A DNA stretch of 8,151 bases, taken from Syntrophothermus sp. UBA1445. GTDB taxonomy: Bacteria > Bacillota > Syntrophomonadia > Syntrophomonadales > DTU052. Where the stretch lies: NCBI GenBank assembly GCA_002329495.1, contig DCTH01000054.1, positions 1 through 8,151 on the forward strand, written 5' to 3'. The position numbers and the translations under genes were made by a program. The notes under the pieces were generated by a model, which saw nothing but the letters and a program-made list of their open reading frames with translations, did no database searches and was not told where the DNA came from. Every line of letters begins with the position of its first letter. Position 1 is the first letter of the stretch. Below are positions 1-6,501 of the stretch, one piece after another.

Positions 1-143
1 CACCAGCCGGTACTCTCTCCACAGGTGTTACAGGTAGCTCGCCTATATTCCAATTCTGGAAACTCTGTACCTCCTACTGCACGATCCAATTCGCTATCCG
101 GCAGTTGATGCGCGTGCATATCCTTGTTATCTTTCTCAGCCAT
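1..143 (-). CDS. Double-glycine leader peptide, putative bacteriocin/RiPP precursor (3' end cut by window)
   Basis: The ATG at 143-141 follows AAAGGGGGG (157-149) by 5 nt, and 47 codons are open to the window edge. The N-terminal part contains LPDSELDRAVGG (residues 14-25), which fits the leader consensus of peptides cut by C39-type peptidase/ABC exporters: Leu at -12, Glu-Leu at -8/-7, Gly-Gly at -2/-1. Position -4 is Ala rather than the usual larger hydrophobic residue. After GG the visible part is TEFPELEYRRATCNTCGEST and then GW, with a C-x-x-C pair. The leader is Asp/Glu/Lys/His-rich and hydrophilic, as expected of a leader. The gene lies 137 nt downstream of the phosphatase on the same strand and may share its transcript. 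The core is incomplete, so the class (lanthipeptide-like, unmodified bacteriocin or other) cannot be decided. A small zinc-ribbon protein is the main alternative, given CNTC. The gene itself is likely; the leader role is inferred from the motif. Confidence 0.68.
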   Translation of the reverse strand, partial: MAEKDNKDMHAHQLPDSELDRAVGGTEFPELEYRRATCNTCGESTGW

Positions 144-214
144 GATAACCCCCCTTTATTTTTCATTCCTGAACAGTTATACGTTTTGGTAGCCCGCCTG
201 GCTCACCGGGATGA

Positions 215-226
215 AAAAATATTTTT
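215..226. repeat. 12-bp AT palindrome in phosphatase-peptide spacer
   Basis: AAAAATATTTTT is a perfect palindrome in the 137-bp spacer (144-280) between the phosphatase stop and the start of the double-glycine peptide. The spacer also carries two copies of ATCACGG, nine bases apart, just after the phosphatase stop. No GC-rich stem precedes the T run closely enough to call a terminator, and no clear -35/-10 pair was found, so readthrough from the phosphatase into the peptide gene is possible. Function unknown; it may simply be AT-rich spacer. Confidence 0.3.
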
Positions 227-280
227 GGCCGTTGGGGACTTTTTCACAACATGACTACCCGGAACCGTGATCCCGTGATA

Positions 281-1741
281 TTAAGCGCTGCCTTTCCGGG
301 ACGCTTTGCTGCGATACTCCAGACCCAGCATGGTGATATCGTCAAATTGCTCGGCATCCCCCACAAAAGCATCGATATCTTTCTTGATAAACGGCAGGAG
401 CTCCTGTAGTGGCGGGTGTTTCCCGCTGTTTAACGTGGCCTGCAGCCGGTCGTCGCCGAACAGCTTCTGGCGACTGTTAGTGGCCTCGGTAACCCCATCG
501 GTATACAGATACAAGCGGTCACCCTCATTCATGGTCAGCTTGTCGGAACGATAAGGTATCCCTTCCATACCGGCGAGGATGAAACCAGGCCTCAGTTTCA
601 GGTAGGTGAAGTCCCCGTCCTTCTTCATGATCAGGGGCGGGTTATGGCCGGCATTGACGTATTCCAGGCTGCCGGTCTCCAGATCCAGGACCCCCATAAA
701 GGCGGTGACAAACATGTTCTCCCCGTTGTTCTCGCAGAGCTGGTCATTGACCCGGGAAAAGACCTCGCCCAGGGGCAGGCCCGGCTGGGTCTGGTTCTTA
801 ATCAGCGTCTTGGCGATGACCATGAACAGGGCCGCCGGAACCCCTTTGCCCGAAACGTCGGCAATAACTACCGCCAGATGGGTGTCGTCCACCAGAAAGA
901 AATCATAAAAGTCGCCCCCGACCTCTTTGGCCGGTTCCATGGTGGCATAAATGTCAAACTCCGCCCGGTCCGGGAAAGCCGGGAAGGTGCTGGGGAGCAT
1001 ATCCCGCTGGATTTTGCTGGCGATACTCAGTTCAGCCTCGGTTTTGAGGGCCCGGGAGGACCAGAACACCGAGGAGAATATCTGCCAGTATTCAAACACG
1101 AAGATGAGGCAGATGACCCCATAAAAAATGATGAAGATGTATCTCATCTCCGGAACCGCCGGGAATACTCCCAGGCGATTGGTGACCATGTTGATGATAT
1201 AAAACCCGAAGAATGATATGACGGGGCTGGGCAGGTACTGGTGCATCCGCCCGTCCAGGGACTCCAGGACCTCGATGATGGTGTTGCGGGCCAGGTAATA
1301 ATACATGGCAAAGAAAGCGGAAAACCAGACCAGCTTGATCATAATGAAGGTCCCGATGGTGTGCAGATTGTAGGGATTGGGGGTGGTATCGATAAAGCTC
1401 AGCGTGGTTCCGCAGAAGAAGAAAGTGGTCACATTGGCGATCAGGGTGGCCATTATTCCCACAAACAGCTTGCCGGACATACTTTTCCGGTAAAGCATAA
1501 TGGCTCCCACCCATACCAGGGCTGAAACCCCGATGATGCCCACCAAATCATTGGTTATATTCAGGCTGTAGGCGAAATACGCCAGCCCGTAGCCCACCAG
1601 CAAGGTGGCCGCCCAGCCGGCCAGGGTAACCGGACCCGAGTAGCGTTTCTGCAGGGTGGTATTGATCAGCAAGGCGGATAAAACGCCGGACAGGGTCACC
1701 GCCAGAGTCCATAAGGCCGTAATCTGAGGTTCCGCGGTCAT
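281..1741 (-). CDS. Membrane-anchored SpoIIE/RsbU-type PP2C serine phosphatase
   Basis: This 486-residue protein has an N-terminal membrane region of about seven hydrophobic segments (roughly residues 8-28, 38-60, 64-84, 91-113, 127-150, 172-190, 199-226) followed by a cytosolic PP2C domain of the SpoIIE family. The metal-binding motifs are intact: EVGGDFYD (273-280), ADVSGKG (294-300), NAGH (363-366), YTDGVTEA (413-420) and DDIT (467-470). A linker around residues 230-250 (ELSIASKIQRDMLP) matches the helix that joins sensor and catalytic parts in RsbU-like enzymes. No HAMP, PAS or GAF domain is evident, so the membrane part itself is probably the sensor. Family members dephosphorylate anti-sigma-factor antagonists (STAS proteins) in partner-switching pathways; no such partner is in this window. 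The ATG at 1741 follows AAGGGGG by 9 nt. It starts 24 bp after the NRPS stop, so co-transcription is likely. Phosphatase function is well supported; the target is unknown. Confidence 0.93.
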   Translation of the reverse strand: MTAEPQITALWTLAVTLSGVLSALLINTTLQKRYSGPVTLAGWAATLLVGYGLAYFAYSLNITNDLVGIIGVSALVWVGAIMLYRKSMSGKLFVGIMATLIANVTTFFFCGTTLSFIDTTPNPYNLHTIGTFIMIKLVWFSAFFAMYYYLARNTIIEVLESLDGRMHQYLPSPVISFFGFYIINMVTNRLGVFPAVPEMRYIFIIFYGVICLIFVFEYWQIFSSVFWSSRALKTEAELSIASKIQRDMLPSTFPAFPDRAEFDIYATMEPAKEVGGDFYDFFLVDDTHLAVVIADVSGKGVPAALFMVIAKTLIKNQTQPGLPLGEVFSRVNDQLCENNGENMFVTAFMGVLDLETGSLEYVNAGHNPPLIMKKDGDFTYLKLRPGFILAGMEGIPYRSDKLTMNEGDRLYLYTDGVTEATNSRQKLFGDDRLQATLNSGKHPPLQELLPFIKKDIDAFVGDAEQFDDITMLGLEYRSKASRKGSA

Positions 1742-1765
1742 TCAGTTATGCCCCCTTCGGTTATG

Positions 1766-4700
1766 TTATATATCTATATCGAAGAAACCCAGGCCAATCA
1801 AGGCCTCAAAGTATTTACCCAGGTACTCCCGGGTGATTTCCCCCCAGGCAAACTGGTAGCCCTCCAGGAGCGAAGCGGTCATAGCGGCACTGCAGGGAAC
1901 CTCACGCAGGTGAATATCAGGCTGCTCCAGCAGAATCCCTTCCACCCGGGACTGTTCCTCCTCGTTCTGGGCCAGGCTTTCCACCATCGCCTCAAACTCC
2001 GGATCCGGCATCCACCGGACCGGGTAGCCGGCCTCACCCATGGCCGCGAAAATGTCGGCATAGCGGACACTGTGCGGATTGAAGGGATGAAACACGGTGT
2101 AGTCCTCATGACTTCCGGCCAGCAGGTAAACCGCCCGGGCGGTATCGTCGACCGGGCAGAAGTTCACGCACTCCGTCTGCAGACGCTGGGGGGCGCATTG
2201 CAGCAGGGCATAGGACTTCAGCATCTTCGCAAAGGCATTGGAACGCAGATTCATCTGAAACTCACCATCGGAAAGCCGGCCCTGCAGGTTGCCCACCCGC
2301 ATGATCTTGACCGGCAGCCCGGCGGCGGCCGCCTGTAAAAGCAGGTACTCGGCCCGGTATTTGCTTAATATATAGGGATTTACAATGGTTTGCCCCACAT
2401 AGAGGGAGGCCTCATCAAGGAGCATGCCGCCTCTTATCTGCTCTTCGCTGGCACTGCCGCAGACGCTGTAGGTGGATATATGGACTACCGCGGCCCCATG
2501 CTCCCGGGCCCAGCGGATGACATTGCCCACCCCGGCGGTGTTCACCTGTTCCAGCTGGTCCCCGTAGGCGAAGTGAGCCACGTTGGCGGCGGAGTTGATG
2601 ATCGTATCGATGGGAGCCTCCAGGGGAACCGCCGTCAGGTTGTCGAGCGTAATGTCACCTTCAACCGCGTACAAACGGTTATCGAGGAGGGCCGAATCGA
2701 TGACCTCGAAATAATAGAACAGGGAACTGCGGAGTCTCTTTTCCGGGTCGATCTTGCCTTTGGAGCGGACCAGACAATAGATCCGGTCGACCGACTCGGG
2801 ATGATCGATTAACTCCTTCAAGACGTGAATCCCCAGATACCCGGTGGCCCCGGTCAGCAGAACATTGCCCAGCCGGCGGGAGACCGGGGGTCTGTTCACC
2901 CGGTTTAGCTCCAGGACCGGTTTAATCCGCGAATAATCCAGCTCGGCCAGGGCCCTCCCGGGGGAGCTGGTTTCGATCCGGCCGCTGGCGGCGGCCAGGA
3001 GACGGGGGGTCGGGTACTTAAAGATCTCGGCATAAGATATGGACAGGTTTTCATTACGGGCCTGCAGCATCACCTTGGCCGCCAGCAGGGAGGTACCCCC
3101 GATTTCAAAGAAATTATCATCGGCCCCCACCTGCTCCAGCTGTAAAACTGCCGCAAAGATCCGGCACAGAGTCTCCTCTTCCGGGGTCTGGGGCGGGCGG
3201 TACTGGCGTTCGATGATGAGGTGATAGGCCCGCAGAGCCTCCAGATCAACCTTGCCGTTGCTGGTCAGGGGCAAGGCCGGCATGGCTACAAAAACATCCG
3301 GCACCATATACGGGGTGAGGTTGGTAAGCAGGAATGCCTTCAGTTTATCGGGCTCTATCTCCCGGCTGGCCGCATAAAAGGCCACCAGATGCTGCTGCCC
3401 GGTGATCTCGCGCACCAGCACGGCACAGTTGCTGATCCCCTCATACTGCCGCATCCAGCTCTCGATCTCCGGCAGTTCGATCCGGAGTCCCCGCAGCTTG
3501 ACCTGGTGATCATTGCGGCCCAGATACATCAGCCGGCCGTCCGCTTTAAGATAGCCCATATCCCCGGTGCGGTAAAAACGTTCCCCCTCCAGGGTGACAA
3601 ACTTCTCGGCGGTCAGCTCCGGCAGCTTCAGATAGCCCCGGCCCACTCCGTTACCGCCCACCAGGATTTCACCCACCGCCCCGCAGGGCACATCCTCTCC
3701 CCGGGCATTGACAATGCGGATGCAGGTGTTGGCGATGGGGCGGCCGATCGATTCACTGTCTCCGGCTTCGGTAATGGTGGCCCCGATGGTGGTTTCCGTA
3801 GGCCCGTACCCGTTATAGATGCGGACTCCGTACTGATCGCGCAGGCTTTCGGCCAGGGCTGTCGGCAGGACCTCACCGGCGGCCAGGATCACCTCCACCC
3901 CCTGCAGGGCCGCGGTAAAGGCCGGTTCCGTCAGCGATGCCGCCAGGCGTGAGGGGGTAAGGTGCAGGATGTTGGCCCGGTGGGTCTTGAGCAGCCGGGC
4001 AATGGCCACCGGATCAGCCATCGCCTCTTCCGGTGCCATCACCACGAACATCCCGTTCAGCAAGGGCACAAAAATCTCAAAGAGGGAAATATCAAAACAG
4101 ATCGAACCGATGGCCACAATGCCCCGGCCCTTACTGCATATATCCCGGTTGAAGGGGTTGTTCTCCGGGCGGGTGATATTGACCAGGCTGCGATGCTCAA
4201 GTAAGACACCCTTGGGGCGCCCGGTGGTACCGGAGGTGTAAATGCAATAGGCTGCCTGCTCCGGGACGATGTCATCCGGCAGGGAAACCGGTTCCCCGGC
4301 CAGCAGTTCGTGGAAGGCCGCATAATCACGGCCGACTGCCGCCGGTACTGATGGATCGGAGATCAGCAAGACCGCCTCACTGTTTTCCAGCATATAGTCA
4401 ATCCGTCCCGCCGGGTACATCGGATCAATCGGCAAAAAAGCGGCTCCGGCTTTGAGAATGCCCAGCATGGCGGTCAGAATCTGGGTGGTGCGGGGGAGCA
4501 TGAAAGCCACCAGCTGCTCTTTGCCCACCCCTCGCCGGCATAAACCGGAAGCCAGCCGGTCGGAAAGTACATCCAGTTCCGCAAAGGTATACTGATTATC
4601 CACCCCGATAATGGCCGGCCGGTCCGGGTATTGGGCCACCGCCTGGCGGAATAAGGATACCACGGTTTCCTGCCGGTCGTAGGCAACGTGGTGACCCCTG

Positions 4701-5989
4701 GTGAGGGCCCGGATATGAGCCGTCTCGGCGGGAGTCAGCACCGGGATTTCCCCCAGGGGTTTCCCGGCCAGTCCGGCGGCTATGATCTGCATCAGCGAGC
4801 CGTGGAAAAAGTCGAGGCGCTGTTCGGAATACAGGTCACTCCGGCAGTCGTAATCAATCCCATACCGGTCGTCAGGTTCGTGGTTTACATTGAGGGTAAT
4901 ATGATTGCTCATTTCACCGCAGGCCGAAAAATCAAGCCAGGCGGCGATGGTGCTATTGATGGTGCCTTTCTGATAGTTCAGGGTGAATTCGGAGAGATTG
5001 CCATCCAGTTCCCCGGCCGCTTTCAGGTCGCTCATGATCCGGGAATAGCCGTATTCCTTGTGCCGCGAGATTTCCTGGCCCTGCTCCCGTACCTGGGCAC
5101 AGAGACTGGCCAGGGTGAGATGGGCCGCCGGCTTGATCCTTAACGGCACCGCCAGGGTGTAGACCCCCAGGGTGCTAAGATACGGCTCCCCGGAACGGTT
5201 GAGCCGCGGCAGGATGATCACCGCATCCTCGGAGGGCTGCAGCCGGCCCAGGTAAATGCCCAGGGCGGCGGCAAAAACCGTATAGGGGGTTACCCGGTTT
5301 TCATCACAGAACCGTTTTATGTCCCGGCACAGGCTGGCATCCACCTTTTTATGCCGCCGGCAGCGGGACATGGTCCGGGCCCGTTCCTTTGACAATACCG
5401 GCGGGGCCGGGAGCGATGCCAGGTAGCTCTTCCAGAAGGCCTGATCAGTGGCGGTCCTGTCCGGACCCGCCGCGATGGTCTCCAAAAAATGCGATTCCGG
5501 GACCTCCGGGGTTTTCCCGTCCCTCAAGGCAGCATAGGCTGCCAGGATTCGGTCACAGAGGATTCTCATGCCGAACCCGTCCAGGAGGATGTGGTGCATA
5601 CGGATGCTGAGCACCCCCCGGCCATCAGCCAGGGGATACAGGCAGAGGTCGTAAAGAGGGCCCTGGTCAAAGGAAAAGGGTGCAGTCGCCCGTTGCTCCA
5701 GGACCTCAAGCACTTCTCCATCAGTATGTACTGAACCGATGTCACACCGGCCCTTCCAGTTCCGGTCCCGGTACTGCAGGGTCACCCCGGCGGCTTCGGT
5801 AAAGCGCAGCTGAAAGATATCACTTCGCTCCATCACCAGGTGAACCGCCGACTGCAGCAGCTCAGGGTTAACCGGTTCATCAATCCATAATGATCCGTGA
5901 ATGACATTTATGGCCCGACCGTGATGATACTGTTCATTAAGCCAGATGTTGTACTGGGCCGCAGTGAGTGGGAAATAACCGTCTTTAAT
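1766..5989 (-). CDS. One-module nonribosomal peptide synthetase, C-A-PCP-thioester reductase
   Basis: With the start at ATT 5989 the protein has 1407 residues. Domains: condensation, about 5-430, with C1-like PLTAAQYNIW (7-16), active-site HHILLDG (132-138) and LGVYTLAVPLRI; adenylation, about 440-920, with TSGTTGRPKG (585-594), FDIS (632-635), NGYGPTE (726-732), YRTGD (806-810) and catalytic Lys in NGK (913); carrier domain, phosphopantetheine Ser967 in GGTSL; NAD(P)H thioester reductase, about 1040-1400, with TGATGYLG (1046-1053), a Ser/Thr pair (1172-1173) and Y-x-x-x-K (1206-1210). All catalytic motifs look intact. The enzyme should activate one amino acid, couple it to an acyl or aminoacyl donor through the condensation domain, and release the product reductively as an aldehyde or alcohol. 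My hand-aligned pocket code is D-I-F-H-L-A-G-I-G, which I cannot assign to a substrate. No second module, PPTase or transporter is visible. The only in-frame ATG/GTG near the N-terminus (GTG 5836) would remove the first 51 residues, including C1. Confidence 0.95.
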   Translation of the reverse strand: MKDGYFPLTAAQYNIWLNEQYHHGRAINVIHGSLWIDEPVNPELLQSAVHLVMERSDIFQLRFTEAAGVTLQYRDRNWKGRCDIGSVHTDGEVLEVLEQRATAPFSFDQGPLYDLCLYPLADGRGVLSIRMHHILLDGFGMRILCDRILAAYAALRDGKTPEVPESHFLETIAAGPDRTATDQAFWKSYLASLPAPPVLSKERARTMSRCRRHKKVDASLCRDIKRFCDENRVTPYTVFAAALGIYLGRLQPSEDAVIILPRLNRSGEPYLSTLGVYTLAVPLRIKPAAHLTLASLCAQVREQGQEISRHKEYGYSRIMSDLKAAGELDGNLSEFTLNYQKGTINSTIAAWLDFSACGEMSNHITLNVNHEPDDRYGIDYDCRSDLYSEQRLDFFHGSLMQIIAAGLAGKPLGEIPVLTPAETAHIRALTRGHHVAYDRQETVVSLFRQAVAQYPDRPAIIGVDNQYTFAELDVLSDRLASGLCRRGVGKEQLVAFMLPRTTQILTAMLGILKAGAAFLPIDPMYPAGRIDYMLENSEAVLLISDPSVPAAVGRDYAAFHELLAGEPVSLPDDIVPEQAAYCIYTSGTTGRPKGVLLEHRSLVNITRPENNPFNRDICSKGRGIVAIGSICFDISLFEIFVPLLNGMFVVMAPEEAMADPVAIARLLKTHRANILHLTPSRLAASLTEPAFTAALQGVEVILAAGEVLPTALAESLRDQYGVRIYNGYGPTETTIGATITEAGDSESIGRPIANTCIRIVNARGEDVPCGAVGEILVGGNGVGRGYLKLPELTAEKFVTLEGERFYRTGDMGYLKADGRLMYLGRNDHQVKLRGLRIELPEIESWMRQYEGISNCAVLVREITGQQHLVAFYAASREIEPDKLKAFLLTNLTPYMVPDVFVAMPALPLTSNGKVDLEALRAYHLIIERQYRPPQTPEEETLCRIFAAVLQLEQVGADDNFFEIGGTSLLAAKVMLQARNENLSISYAEIFKYPTPRLLAAASGRIETSSPGRALAELDYSRIKPVLELNRVNRPPVSRRLGNVLLTGATGYLGIHVLKELIDHPESVDRIYCLVRSKGKIDPEKRLRSSLFYYFEVIDSALLDNRLYAVEGDITLDNLTAVPLEAPIDTIINSAANVAHFAYGDQLEQVNTAGVGNVIRWAREHGAAVVHISTYSVCGSASEEQIRGGMLLDEASLYVGQTIVNPYILSKYRAEYLLLQAAAAGLPVKIMRVGNLQGRLSDGEFQMNLRSNAFAKMLKSYALLQCAPQRLQTECVNFCPVDDTARAVYLLAGSHEDYTVFHPFNPHSVRYADIFAAMGEAGYPVRWMPDPEFEAMVESLAQNEEEQSRVEGILLEQPDIHLREVPCSAAMTASLLEGYQFAWGEITREYLGKYFEALIGLGFFDIDI

Positions 5990-5996
5990 TATAATA

Positions 5997-6004
5997 ACCT
6001 CCCT
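5997..6004 (-). promoter_or_regulatory. Ribosome binding site that sets the NRPS start at ATT
   Basis: On the minus strand AGGGAGGT (6004-5997) is a strong match to the anti-Shine-Dalgarno sequence. Seven bases later comes ATT (5989-5987), in frame with the NRPS. The adjacent in-frame ATA (5992) and ATT (5995) sit 4 and 1 nt away, too close. Upstream in this frame there is no ATG, GTG or TTG before a TAA (within 6020-6035). This places initiation at a non-standard codon, as known for AUU in infC. An ATG in another frame (6011-6009) opens an eight-codon ORF whose TAA overlaps the ATT. Confidence 0.65.
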
Positions 6005-6042
6005 GTTGCATGCTGAATTACCAAGGTGGGATTATCATTATG

Positions 6043-6060
6043 TATTCAGTAGCTATTCAG
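6043..6060. promoter_or_regulatory. Direct repeat with 11-bp period, candidate regulator site
   Basis: The plus strand reads TATTCAG-TAGC-TATTCAG: two identical 7-mers starting 11 bp apart (6043 and 6054), so both lie on the same face of the helix. A 7+4 spacing is the arrangement bound by many OmpR/PhoB-family response regulators. On the minus strand (CTGAATA, twice) a weaker third copy, ATGATAA, follows at the same period and matches at four of seven positions. It lies 54-71 bp upstream of the proposed NRPS start codon. The regulator is unknown and not encoded in this window. Confidence 0.4.
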
Positions 6061-6268
6061 AAGTATAATCACATAATTTGACATCCTGCGCACAACTCCT
6101 TCCCTTCCGGGCTCGGGTGAAGGTAATAAATTTCAAACCCCGGTTTTTGGCCGCTCCCAATCGGAACGGTACCGGTGCCCGCGATGCAGCGGGTTGGGCT
6201 ATATGGATGAGGTAAAATACCGGGTTGCGGCATAGAGGATTTTTAATTGAATAGAACATAGAAGAATA

Positions 6269-6303
6269 ATTTTCCAGGTGGGTTTGTAAAGGTCATTTTC
6301 CAG
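6269..6303. repeat. 9-bp direct repeat ATTTTCCAG x2, 26 bp apart
   Basis: ATTTTCCAG occurs at 6269-6277 and again at 6295-6303, about two and a half helical turns apart. The second copy falls in the spacer of the weak candidate promoter (TTGTAA/AACAAT) for the 38-residue peptide gene, so an operator is conceivable. Chance duplication in AT-rich sequence cannot be excluded. Confidence 0.35.
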
Positions 6304-6368
6304 CTAAACAATACGCGGATCAAAGGCCAGTCTTCGGATGAATAATGTCTGTCCAAGGAGAAATTGCT

Positions 6369-6376
6369 GGAGGTGA
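6369..6376 (+). promoter_or_regulatory. Near-perfect Shine-Dalgarno for the 38-residue peptide
   Basis: GGAGGTGA matches the 3' end of 16S rRNA over eight bases and is followed after 4 nt (cgcc) by ATG 6381. Such a strong site argues that the very short ORF behind it is translated, probably at a high level. A second purine run, AAGGAG, sits at 6355-6360. Confidence 0.8.
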
Positions 6377-6380
6377 CGCC

Positions 6381-6497
6381 ATGAAAAAAGTGTATGTGAA
6401 ACCGGAAGTGGAAATCATCCGCTTTGAGGTGGAGGAAGCCCTTACTTCCAGCTTTGGGTCCGACAGCTTCGGCCCGTATGATATGGACTGGATATAA
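6381..6497 (+). CDS. 38-residue peptide with Y-x-x-P leader motif, putative RiPP precursor
   Basis: The ORF begins MKKVYVKPEVEIIRF, continues with an acidic stretch (EVEEALTSS), and ends in GSDSFGPYDMDWI (residues 26-38). YVKP at 5-8 resembles the Y-x-x-P leader motif bound by RRE proteins in lasso-peptide pathways, and short Firmicutes peptides beginning MKK-x-Y-x-KP-E are familiar, mostly without known function. If Gly26 were core residue 1, Asp34 would be residue 9, a permitted macrolactam ring position; Ser24 would be at -2, where Thr is usual. Against this, a 13-residue core with a four-residue tail is shorter than typical lasso peptides, and no cyclase or protease is in view. Translation is well supported by a near-perfect ribosome binding site and a terminator just behind the stop codon. 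It converges on the nucleotidyltransferase gene with 4 bp between the two stop codons. The gene is likely real; the precursor role is inference. Confidence 0.72.
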   Translation: MKKVYVKPEVEIIRFEVEEALTSSFGSDSFGPYDMDWI

Positions 6498-6501
6498 TGG
6501 A

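Larger units (their letters stand above)
5990..6380. other. Divergent intergenic control region between NRPS and 38-residue peptide gene
   Basis: This 391-bp stretch separates two divergently transcribed genes. It holds the NRPS ribosome binding site, an 11-bp-period repeat (6043-6060), a possible minus-strand -10 (TATACT at 6067-6062) without a convincing -35, a small hairpin CCCGC-GATGCA-GCGGG (6178-6193), an AT-rich segment from about 6240 to 6300 with a 9-bp direct repeat, and the plus-strand ribosome binding site at 6369-6376. For the plus-strand gene a weak pair TTGTAA (6284-6289) and AACAAT (17 bp later) is possible. No known riboswitch or T-box motif was recognised and no convincing gene was found. 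Confidence 0.6.

Noticed and set aside
3221..3952. Long open frame on the plus strand (243 codons) opposite the NRPS
   Set aside because: It lies antisense to the conserved adenylation domain, has no family resemblance and is explained by the GC-rich codon pattern of the NRPS. The same applies to the other plus-strand frames between 300 and 5740.
6078..6083. Perfect TTGACA on the plus strand, possible -35 element
   Set aside because: At 16-18 bp downstream the sequence is C-rich (around TCCCTT) with no -10 resemblance.
6160..6200. GGTACCGG-rich segment considered as a T-box or riboswitch
   Set aside because: The T-box core sequence is not present on either strand, and no other riboswitch consensus I know fits.
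6117..6215. 32-codon plus-strand frame from GTG 6117, ending GWAIWMR
   Set aside because: No Shine-Dalgarno sequence and no leader motif; likely chance.
6053..6259. 68-codon minus-strand frame in the divergent intergenic region
   Set aside because: No ribosome binding site before its ATG, no recognisable domain, and it runs through the candidate NRPS promoter region.
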